From NCBI RefSeq assembly GCF_900114995.1, contig NZ_FOUX01000005.1:682001-746000 (forward strand): a stretch of DNA of 64,000 bases, given 5' to 3'. The notes beneath the pieces are model-generated. The model was not told the origin of the DNA. It saw nothing but the letters and a program-made list of their open reading frames with translations, and did no database searches. Each line of letters begins with the position of its first letter. The first letter of the stretch is position 1. The translations under genes were made by a program, and so were the position numbers. This document shows positions 9,517-17,052 of this stretch, one piece after another. Source of the stretch: Chitinophaga sp. YR627. GTDB taxonomy: Bacteria; Bacteroidota; Bacteroidia; Chitinophagales; Chitinophagaceae.

Positions 9517-9720
9517 AGTTAAACTTTTTGGTCAGAATCGCTATAAGCGAATTCAAAAGTAACATAGCAGCAGCTTTCAGGAAATACCCGGAACCAGGTA
9601 TTTTATCGCTGATACAGCCGAATAACCGCTCATCCCAGGTAATAAATAATTAACACACCTCCATGGTGGTGCTGAATATCTTTATGCCGGTATTATACTC
9701 CTGTCAGTAAATCAGAAATA

Positions 9721-11022
9721 ATGAAAAAGGGATTTGTATTTATGATGTTATTGCTGTTGACACACAGCATCTTTGCCCAACAGGCACAACATGTGGTTTT
9801 GATTACAATTGACGGCTTCCGTCCTAACTTCTATATGGATAGCACCTGGAAGACACCTCATTTGCGTGAAATAGCTAAAAACGGCGTTTATGCAAAAGGT
9901 GTTAACAGCGTATTCCCGTCCATGACCTACCCTTCCCACACTGCCATCGTTAGTGGTGTGCAGCCAGTAAAACATGGTATCTACTACAACAATCAATTCA
10001 ATCCGAATGGCCCTTCCAATGAGTCGTACTGGCAGTACAGTTCCATTAAAGTGCCTACCGTATGGAGCGTGGCACAGGAGAAAGGACTGAAAGTAGCGGC
10101 CCTCCTGTGGCCCGTATCTGCGGATGCACCGGTGATGTATAATATTCCTGATATCGGTGGAATGGGCGACAGTGTGCGTGAGGTCTATTCAAAACCGGCT
10201 GGTTTCATCGCTGATCTGAAAAAGAATGTATTTGACAATACAGACCGCATCGAATGGGGAAAAGATCATAATATCGCTAAGATCGCCTCTTATGTGATTA
10301 AAAAAGATCAACCTAACCTGATGACCATTCACTTCTTTTCTGTGGATCATTATCAGCATGAGCAGGGACGTGAAGGCGACAAAGTACGTGCCGCCATTGC
10401 AGACGCAGACAGCAGCGTAGGTATCATTATTGATGCATTGAAAGAAGCAGGCATCTGGGAAAACACAGTACTTATCGTTACCGGCGATCACGGCTTCCTG
10501 GATGTAAAAACAAGCGTGAACCCCAATGTATGGCTGGCTAAAGCAGGACTGATCAATGATGTAAAAACGGATGACTGGAAAGCGCAATTCTGTTCAGTAG
10601 GCGGTTCCAGCTACCTCTACCTGAAAGATAAAAACGATACTAAAACACTGAAACAGGTAACCGATCTGCTGGCGGACTTATCTCCGGAAGAGAAAAAGCT
10701 CTTCCGCATCATTGATCGTAAACAGATCGACAAAGTAGGTGGTAATCCGGAAGTAGCATTAGCGCTGAGCGGTGAGAATGGTGCTTCCTTCGGGAATGCA
10801 ATGAAAGGAGACGCGGTGAAACCTGGTCATGGTGGTTCACATGGTTACTATCCTGATTTCCAGGAAATACGTACCGGCTTTGTGGCATGTGGATCTGGTA
10901 TTAAAAAAGGTGGTGTGATTGCAGAAATGAACCTGAGGGATATTACGCCGGCGCTGGCGAAATTACTGCAACTGTCAATGAAGACCGATGGTAAGATACC
11001 AGCGAATCTGTTGGAGAAGTAA
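9721..11022 (+). CDS. Secreted ENPP-like phosphodiesterase (alkaline phosphatase superfamily)
   Basis: A 433-residue enzyme of the nucleotide pyrophosphatase/phosphodiesterase type, which hydrolyses phosphodiester or pyrophosphate bonds with two zinc ions. A signal peptide (LLLLTHSIFAQQ) directs it to the periplasm or beyond. Metal and nucleophile motifs are intact: ITIDGFRPNF (Asp), FPSMTYPSHTAIVSG (Thr nucleophile), FFSVDHYQHEQG (Asp, His), VTGDHGF (Asp, His) and PGHGGSHGYYP (His). Monocistronic by context: about 200 bp precede it and a strong hairpin follows. Substrate (nucleotide, lipid or phosphonate ester) is not determinable. Confidence 0.92.
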   Translation: MKKGFVFMMLLLLTHSIFAQQAQHVVLITIDGFRPNFYMDSTWKTPHLREIAKNGVYAKGVNSVFPSMTYPSHTAIVSGVQPVKHGIYYNNQFNPNGPSNESYWQYSSIKVPTVWSVAQEKGLKVAALLWPVSADAPVMYNIPDIGGMGDSVREVYSKPAGFIADLKKNVFDNTDRIEWGKDHNIAKIASYVIKKDQPNLMTIHFFSVDHYQHEQGREGDKVRAAIADADSSVGIIIDALKEAGIWENTVLIVTGDHGFLDVKTSVNPNVWLAKAGLINDVKTDDWKAQFCSVGGSSYLYLKDKNDTKTLKQVTDLLADLSPEEKKLFRIIDRKQIDKVGGNPEVALALSGENGASFGNAMKGDAVKPGHGGSHGYYPDFQEIRTGFVACGSGIKKGGVIAEMNLRDITPALAKLLQLSMKTDGKIPANLLEK

Positions 11023-11040
11023 GTAAGGTATTCCTATACA

Positions 11041-11077
11041 TAAAGGAGGCATCCACGAGTTGTGAATGCCTCCTTTA
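11041..11077. terminator. Terminator after the phosphodiesterase gene
   Basis: Perfect 12-bp stem TAAAGGAGGCAT/ATGCCTCCTTTA just after the stop codon. The T run on the plus strand is short, so efficiency is uncertain. Confidence 0.7.
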
Positions 11078-11155
11078 ATACACTCGCTAGCAGCATTCAC
11101 CCCTTAATGCTCACTGACACCAGTCCCGTATTCAGACTAATGAATATTAGTACGT

Positions 11156-11863
11156 TCATTTTCCAAAATGCATATTCAGCAAAGGTAATCGCCTCAGGCC
11201 CCTGGGATTATTCATCGCTACATTATATAAACCTACTTGTATCCCTTTAAGCTTTTCTGTTTTATTATACACTCCGACAGAAAGACCTTTATGTACTTTC
11301 GTGCTATTCTGCATGGAAACAGACAGTCCTCTTACTTCTCCGAAAGAGATCACCCACACACCAATCGCGACACCATTGATCCTGCTACGCTGAATATCGC
11401 TGCGTTTTCGCGAGAAGAGTATAAATGATGTAGCCAACCCGTTAATTGTATCTCCAAGCATTACATAGCTAAATCCGTAACCATTCAGCTTATCAAATAT
11501 GTTTACCAGTCCATTCAGCGCGATACCATTTTCTATATCTGTCAGACTGCCAATGGGAGTAATAATCATCCCGTTACTTTTATGCTGTGCCCCGGCTGTA
11601 AGCATCAGCGAAAGCCCATTGGTGGTATACAAACTATCCTTGCCCAGGCTGAAGAAGCAGACATCCAGGATATTCGTTCTCTTTGTATATCTGTTGATGA
11701 GATTAAATTTGAAACCGGTATAAACAGGTGCATTACCAAAACAGATACCTGCTGTTCTGGTTCCCAGACTAAGGTATTTTCCGGGTAGCGAATCCGTCCG
11801 TCCAAACAAGGATACCGGGAATAAACAAACAGCTAACAATACAAGGAATAAGGATTTAAGCAT
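11156..11863 (-). CDS. Exported protein with GLxVGxxN-type repeats
   Basis: A 235-residue protein with a signal peptide (LLAVCLFPVSLFGRTD). The second half carries short repeats such as GLSVSMQNSTKV, GLSVGVYNKTEKL and GIQVGLYNVAMNNPRG, ending in LPLLNMHFGK. The pattern recalls a family of Bacteroidota and spirochaete surface-repeat proteins (the LA_2272-like group), probably beta-structured in the outer membrane; that assignment is from memory of the pattern. Function unknown. Confidence 0.7.
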   Translation of the reverse strand: MLKSLFLVLLAVCLFPVSLFGRTDSLPGKYLSLGTRTAGICFGNAPVYTGFKFNLINRYTKRTNILDVCFFSLGKDSLYTTNGLSLMLTAGAQHKSNGMIITPIGSLTDIENGIALNGLVNIFDKLNGYGFSYVMLGDTINGLATSFILFSRKRSDIQRSRINGVAIGVWVISFGEVRGLSVSMQNSTKVHKGLSVGVYNKTEKLKGIQVGLYNVAMNNPRGLRRLPLLNMHFGK

Positions 11864-11948
11864 AGATAGGGAATAATACCAAACTTAACCACTTTAAACC
11901 GCATTTCAAAACATTATGCTGACTTCGCCAAAGATCTCCGGCCCACAT

Positions 11949-11993
11949 AAATAAAGGTCTTAAACACAATACCCGTATTTAAGACCTTTATTT
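11949..11993. terminator. Terminator for the DinB-like gene
   Basis: Inverted repeat AATAAAGGTCTTAAA / TTTAAGACCTTTATT with a short loop, immediately beyond the DinB-like stop on the minus strand. It may also stop readthrough from the other strand. Confidence 0.75.
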
Positions 11994-11994
11994 A

Positions 11995-12462
11995 TTAAGC
12001 CTGCACAACTGTTAGTTGCTGTTTCACTGCACCCAGATGATAAGCCGCATGTGGCACCAATGCCAACACCCCCTGTACGAAAAAAGGATTAGACCAATCT
12101 GTCACGCCCTTTATGGCCACTACCAGCTTTTCATATGCATCCAGCAGGTCCTGCTGTAACTTCGTCCACTGTGCTTCATCTACCTGACGTATCTTCCAGC
12201 TTTCCTCCCAGTTCCCTTCGGGCTTCTTTCCTTTAAAAAATTCCAGGGCGAAATAGATACTCCATCTCAGGTGCTCCGTATGTGCTGCAATGGTAGAGCC
12301 ACCTTCCACAATAGGTGTAGACGCCTGTTGAGCACTAATGGTTTTAATAGCAGCTGTAAAGCCCTGACCTGGCTTCCGATCAATAACCCAGGATTGCTCA
12401 CCGCTTGTGCCGATATACAGTTCGTGTAGTAAATCTAACAATGGTTTCAGAATGGACTCCAT
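11995..12462 (-). CDS. DinB-like four-helix-bundle protein
   Basis: A 155-residue all-helical cytoplasmic protein of the DinB/YfiT-like superfamily, whose members bind a metal through three histidines; many act in small-thiol transfer or have no known role. Candidate ligands are in AAHTEHLRWSIYF near the centre and PHAAYHLGAVKQQL at the C-terminus. A good -7 box (TAAATTTG) lies 30 bp upstream of the start, and a phased 11-bp repeat array lies farther upstream. Reaction unknown. Confidence 0.75.
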   Translation of the reverse strand: MESILKPLLDLLHELYIGTSGEQSWVIDRKPGQGFTAAIKTISAQQASTPIVEGGSTIAAHTEHLRWSIYFALEFFKGKKPEGNWEESWKIRQVDEAQWTKLQQDLLDAYEKLVVAIKGVTDWSNPFFVQGVLALVPHAAYHLGAVKQQLTVVQA

Positions 12463-12492
12463 AACAATGGTTTTAGTTCACCCTACAGGCAT

Positions 12493-12500
12493 CAAATTTA
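12493..12500 (-). promoter_or_regulatory. -7 promoter box of the DinB-like gene
   Basis: On the minus strand this reads TAAATTTG, a full match to the Bacteroidota TAnnTTTG box, about 30 nt before the start codon. I see no TTG at the ideal -33 spacing, so an activator may be needed. Confidence 0.5.
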
Positions 12501-12601
12501 TTGCCAGCAAGTGCCGTTTATCCTCTCTATTTTGGAATAGATAAGTTCGTGGATAAGCAGTTAAAATACTACCAACTTTATATGTATTAATGCCTGCGCT
12601 T

Positions 12602-12645
12602 GTTCGTCGCAGATTCGTCGCTATACCGTCACTTGTTCGTCCATT
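12602..12645. repeat. Four 11-bp phased direct repeats (TTCGTC core)
   Basis: Cores TTCGTC, TTCGTC, ACCGTC and TTCGTC begin at 12603, 12614, 12625 and 12636, exactly 11 bp apart. They lie in a gene-free region about 100-150 bp upstream of the DinB-like promoter box. The spacing equals one DNA helical turn, so bound proteins would sit on one face. Confidence 0.6.
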
Positions 12646-12740
12646 ATCCGGACCAGCTTCACCCAGATTAACAACATATAATTATCAAGCAGTTACAACC
12701 ACAGACAATCCTCAGAAGTGATACTTTTTTAACCCTCCCT

Positions 12741-15700
12741 CTATTGCTTCAATTCCTGCAGAAACTGCGTAGGCGTCTTCCCGAATTCCTTCTTAAACGC
12801 TTTCGTGAAATAAGACTGCGTCTGTATCCCTATCCGTAAGATCACCTCTGATAAGGGTACATCTTCATGCGACATGATATGCGCCGCTTTCTTCAGACGG
12901 ATAGTACGTACGAAATCACCAGTGGACTGCCCCGTCAGCTGCTTGATCTTCTGATACAGATTCGTTTTGCTCATCCCCATACTGCTGCACAACACGCTGA
13001 TATCAAAATCCGGGTCCATCAGATGCTCTTCTATCTTTTCCAGCAGCATATCCATAAACTCTTTATCCTTTGCAGATGTCACCAGTTCCTTTGCTTCATA
13101 GTAATAATCTTTCAGGAATCTTTCTCTGGACTTTCTGCGTTGCTCCAGGGTATTCCTGATCGTGATCAGTAACAATTCAATACTCAGCGGTTTACCGAAA
13201 TAAAAATCAGCACCTGAAGCAGCTCCTTCTATATTAGAAGACAATGCCGTCTTCGCCGTCAGCATGATAAACGGAATATGACTTGTCTCCAGATTATCCT
13301 TTACCAGTTTACAAAAAGCAATACCATCCAGTACCGGCATCATCACATCACTGATGATAATATCCGGCATCTCCGATTTCGCTTTTTCAAAACCCATTTG
13401 CCCGTCGGAGGCTTCTATGATACTATATGTCGGCAATAACGCACCTTTCAGGAATTCCCTTAACTCACTATTATCATCTACCACAAGTATAGTGGCCAGT
13501 GATGACTGCGAATGACCGCCCTCCTCCTGTACTTCGCTGGCGCCATTCACCACTGGTGATGTCAGCGTATATCTTTGATTGGAGATCAGACTTTCCAGTT
13601 GCCGCGCAGTCTTTGCCGGATCCCCCATCCATCTTTCTCCTTCAGCGTAATCCACCTTCTGATAAGGGATCGATATGATAAATTCCGTTCCCTGCTTCCG
13701 TTCACTGTATACACGTATACTGCCTTTATGCAGAAAAGTGAGACTCTTTACAAATGCCAGTCCGATACCTGACCCCAGATGATTTTCATTTACCCTGAAG
13801 TATCTTTCAAACAAATGCGCGATCGACTCTTTTGAAATACCGATACCATTATCCACCACCCTGATATGTAAATATGCACTTGCTTTGTAGTCATTTTGCA
13901 CCACCAGTTCATGTGGGAAAGAAGGTTTCAGCTCTTCCAGCGAACTGCGCATCTCCAGGGTGATCGCTCCGCCCGCAGGCGTGTATTTAAATGCATTACT
14001 CAGGAGATTGTAAATGATCTTCTCCAGTACCTGATTATCAAACCAGGCCTCTTCCGGCGCTTGTACCGTATTCATTGTAAAGCTGATCTGTTTTTCAACC
14101 GCCCATTCCCTGAACTCCTCTGCGATCTCTTCCAGGAACAATACCGGATTAGCCGGCATCACTTTCAACTGCAATACACCGGATTCCGCTTTCCTGAAAT
14201 CCATCACCTCATTTACCAGATCCAGCAAACGATAAGCATTTTTCTGCATCAGTTTGAAATAATGCAGCTGACCATTGTCCTTCGCATCCCTGATCATCTT
14301 CTCCAGCGGCCCCAGTATCAATGTCAGGGGTGTGCGGAACTCATGGGATATATTCGTGAAGAACTGGAGCTTCAGCTGGTGCACTTCTTCCTTTTTCTTC
14401 TCGCTGATCTTCTTTAATTCAGACGCTCTTCTAAAAGCCAGTATGCGGTATACTGCATACAGAATGGCAGCAGAGAGCAGTAAAATGAACCACCAGGTTC
14501 GCCAGAACGGCGGTTCAATAACCACTATCACCGACGTATCTTTCTCATTCCATACCCCATCACTATTCGAGGCTTTTACATGAAATACATAGGTACCCGG
14601 ATTAAGATTCGTATAAGCCGCCTTACGCTCATTACCTACATAATTCCAGTCCTTATCCCAGCCATCCAGCTTATAGGCATACTGATTGTTACCCGGCGCT
14701 GTATAATCCAATGCGGCGAAGCTAAACGAGAAAGAAGACTGCCGGTAATCAAACCGGATCTTATCTGTCACACTCACATCCTGTAAGAGTGGTGAGCCCT
14801 TCATACCTGGCAACATTCGCTGATTGGCCACCTGTAAGTCGGTCAGATAGACAGGTGGCATATAGGTATTGGTGCGGATCTCCCCCGGATAGAACGCGTT
14901 AAAACCATTAATACCGCCAAATAACATCAGACCGTCCCTGGTCTGCAAATAGGCATTCGCTTCAAATTCCAGTCCCTGTAAGCCATCCCCTGTATTATAC
15001 TGTTTATATTGATGCTGATCCGGATGATAACAGGTGATCCCATCCGAAGTAGCAATCCAGAAATTACCTGCCTTATCCTCAGTCATGCCTTTGATAAAGG
15101 CAGTCCCCAGGCCGGCTTCACTGGTATATAAGGCGAAACTATCCGCTGCCTCATTATACAGGTATAATCCTGATTGTCCGGCCCACAATCGGCCACGGGA
15201 GTCTGTAAACAACACCCGCAGATCCGGCTTTTTCTCACCCGAAGTAAAATACCAGGATATCTTTCCGCTGGCGGGATCATAACAATTCAGTCCTCCATCA
15301 TCTGTACCGATCCAGATCCGCCCTTTTTTATCCTCTGTCATGGACACCGCATTATTACCTGACACACGCGTCTTCCCCGTTCCGGTAAAACGGGTAAACT
15401 GCTGACGGCTGCGATCATAAATACTCACGCCGCCATAATAGGTTGCTATCCATAACTGCCCCCTGCTATCCTCCAGTATCTTTTGCACATAATTGGAAGA
15501 AATACTTTGCGGGTCTGCCGGATTATTGACAAAACGGGTGAAGTTTTCTTCGCCGGGATGATACAGGTTGAGTCCACCGCCCCAGGTACCAACCCAGAGA
15601 TTACCCGCCCTGTCTTCTGTAATACTCAACACCTCATTTGACCCGATCGTATGCTTATTAAATGCGTCGTACTGATAATGCCGGAATGTCTGACTGTTAC

Positions 15701-16934
15701 GATCCATCAGATTCAGTCCGCCGCCATCCGTTCCTATCCAGATCCGCCCCTTCCTATCCTCACAAAAAGCTTTCACATCATTGTAACTCAGACTGTTCTG
15801 TTTCACCTGCTGCTGGTACAGTCTGAATTTCTCTGCACCGGGCACATATATATTAATACCTCCCCGGTGGGTCCCGATCCATATGATCCCCTGTTTGTCT
15901 TCAAACAGGGCTGACACCGTACGTTGTGACAAACTCCTGGGATATTCCGGTTCATTCTGATAATGATAAAAGGTATTGCTTTCCGTATTCAGCAGGTTCA
16001 GTCCGCCGTTGACGCCCCCTATCCAGATATTCCCCTGGCGGTCAGGCAGGATCGCCCGGATCTGATTAGTGGAAATACTGCTTTGTTCCTGTTCCCGGTG
16101 ACTATACAACTGGTAGGTACCGTTGTCGGGGTGATAACAGAGTAGGCCATCTTCCTCCGTACCTAACCACAGATTTCCCTGATGATCATTCCGGATGGTC
16201 CGGATAGCCCGCTTTTTTCCGTCGTAAGACGGCGGTTCGATCAATTGATGCTTAGCACGGTCAAATTCCACCAATCCGGTCCCTGTTGCCAGCCAGAAAC
16301 GGCCTTTGGCATCCTCACAAAAGGCATTTATTCTATCGTCAGAAAATTGCCCTGCTTCATCCCCGCTGCGCCGGAAACTGGAAAAGGTACCTGACTCCCG
16401 CTTATACAAATTCAGCCCACCTCCATAGGTGCCGATCCATAAACGGCGCTGTGCATCTTCATAGATACAGGTTACCTGGTTATTGCTCAACACTCCCGGT
16501 TCGCCCGACCGGGTACGAAAGCGGGTAAAACTATTCTTCCCGGCGTCAAACCTGTTCAACCCATTCTGAGTCCCTACCCAAATGACGCCATCCCTATCCT
16601 CATAGATACACCGGATGTAGTTATCACTGATGCTGGTGCTATCCGTAGCACTATATCTATACACAACGATCTGATAACCATCATATTTATTCAGACCATC
16701 CCGGGTACCAAACCACATAAAACCCCTGCTGTCCTGAAAAATGGTCTCAATCGTACTATTTGACAGCCCCTGTTCATTGGTCAGGTGACGAAAATGCAGA
16801 ACCGGCGCCTGTGAAAATACCGGCGCAACAGACAACAATAAGCAACCCAAAAAGGCGTAGCGAAAGTACACTGCATAACGTGTCAGGCAATGAACGGAAA
16901 AGCGGAAATACGCCCGGGATAAAGCGTGGAACAT
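12741..16934 (-). CDS. Hybrid two-component system sensor/regulator (HTCS) of the galactan locus
   Basis: One-protein sensor, kinase and transcription factor of about 1,397 residues that should detect a periplasmic oligosaccharide and activate the divergent Sus operon. In order: signal segment; repeated propeller blades (SRGFMWFGTRDGLNKYDG, KGRIWIGTDGGGLNL and many like them); a Y_Y_Y domain; one membrane helix (WFILLLSAAILYAVYRIL); HisKA with NISHEFRTPLTLILGPLEK; an ATPase domain with VVDNGIGISKESI; a receiver (DIIISDVMMPVLDG, phospho-Asp); and an AraC-type helix-turn-helix (GKTPTQFLQELKQ at the end). Start taken at ATG 16934; a GTG two codons earlier is possible. A TAATTTTG box lies just upstream. 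Confidence 0.95.
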   Translation of the reverse strand: MFHALSRAYFRFSVHCLTRYAVYFRYAFLGCLLLSVAPVFSQAPVLHFRHLTNEQGLSNSTIETIFQDSRGFMWFGTRDGLNKYDGYQIVVYRYSATDSTSISDNYIRCIYEDRDGVIWVGTQNGLNRFDAGKNSFTRFRTRSGEPGVLSNNQVTCIYEDAQRRLWIGTYGGGLNLYKRESGTFSSFRRSGDEAGQFSDDRINAFCEDAKGRFWLATGTGLVEFDRAKHQLIEPPSYDGKKRAIRTIRNDHQGNLWLGTEEDGLLCYHPDNGTYQLYSHREQEQSSISTNQIRAILPDRQGNIWIGGVNGGLNLLNTESNTFYHYQNEPEYPRSLSQRTVSALFEDKQGIIWIGTHRGGINIYVPGAEKFRLYQQQVKQNSLSYNDVKAFCEDRKGRIWIGTDGGGLNLMDRNSQTFRHYQYDAFNKHTIGSNEVLSITEDRAGNLWVGTWGGGLNLYHPGEENFTRFVNNPADPQSISSNYVQKILEDSRGQLWIATYYGGVSIYDRSRQQFTRFTGTGKTRVSGNNAVSMTEDKKGRIWIGTDDGGLNCYDPASGKISWYFTSGEKKPDLRVLFTDSRGRLWAGQSGLYLYNEAADSFALYTSEAGLGTAFIKGMTEDKAGNFWIATSDGITCYHPDQHQYKQYNTGDGLQGLEFEANAYLQTRDGLMLFGGINGFNAFYPGEIRTNTYMPPVYLTDLQVANQRMLPGMKGSPLLQDVSVTDKIRFDYRQSSFSFSFAALDYTAPGNNQYAYKLDGWDKDWNYVGNERKAAYTNLNPGTYVFHVKASNSDGVWNEKDTSVIVVIEPPFWRTWWFILLLSAAILYAVYRILAFRRASELKKISEKKKEEVHQLKLQFFTNISHEFRTPLTLILGPLEKMIRDAKDNGQLHYFKLMQKNAYRLLDLVNEVMDFRKAESGVLQLKVMPANPVLFLEEIAEEFREWAVEKQISFTMNTVQAPEEAWFDNQVLEKIIYNLLSNAFKYTPAGGAITLEMRSSLEELKPSFPHELVVQNDYKASAYLHIRVVDNGIGISKESIAHLFERYFRVNENHLGSGIGLAFVKSLTFLHKGSIRVYSERKQGTEFIISIPYQKVDYAEGERWMGDPAKTARQLESLISNQRYTLTSPVVNGASEVQEEGGHSQSSLATILVVDDNSELREFLKGALLPTYSIIEASDGQMGFEKAKSEMPDIIISDVMMPVLDGIAFCKLVKDNLETSHIPFIMLTAKTALSSNIEGAASGADFYFGKPLSIELLLITIRNTLEQRRKSRERFLKDYYYEAKELVTSAKDKEFMDMLLEKIEEHLMDPDFDISVLCSSMGMSKTNLYQKIKQLTGQSTGDFVRTIRLKKAAHIMSHEDVPLSEVILRIGIQTQSYFTKAFKKEFGKTPTQFLQELKQ

Positions 16935-16945
16935 ACACACAGCGT

Positions 16946-16953
16946 CAAAATTA
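16946..16953 (-). promoter_or_regulatory. -7 promoter box of the HTCS gene
   Basis: TAATTTTG on the minus strand matches TAnnTTTG and lies 11 nt before ATG 16934, which implies a very short leader. Confidence 0.5.
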
Positions 16954-16997
16954 GATCAATAGAACCAAAAAAATGTCCGATAGAATAACAGCCCCGA

Positions 16998-17034
16998 GGC
17001 CATCTATTTTACTTTGCGAACCTAAAATACGGCC
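16998..17034. promoter_or_regulatory. Dyad overlapping the putative susC promoter box
   Basis: GGCC-ATC-TATTTTA is mirrored by TAAAATA-C-GGCC, with arms at 16998-17011 and 17023-17034. A near-consensus -7 box (TTACTTTG, 17009-17016) lies across the left arm. It is a candidate operator or leader hairpin in the 118-bp divergent spacer of the locus. Confidence 0.4.
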
Positions 17035-17052
17035 AAAATAAAAAATGCCACG

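Larger units (their letters stand above)
12463..12740. other. Intergenic region between the DinB-like and HTCS genes
   Basis: No gene is visible. It holds the DinB-like promoter box (12493-12500) and the 11-bp repeat array (12602-12645). The part nearest the HTCS stop shows no clear hairpin. Confidence 0.6.
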
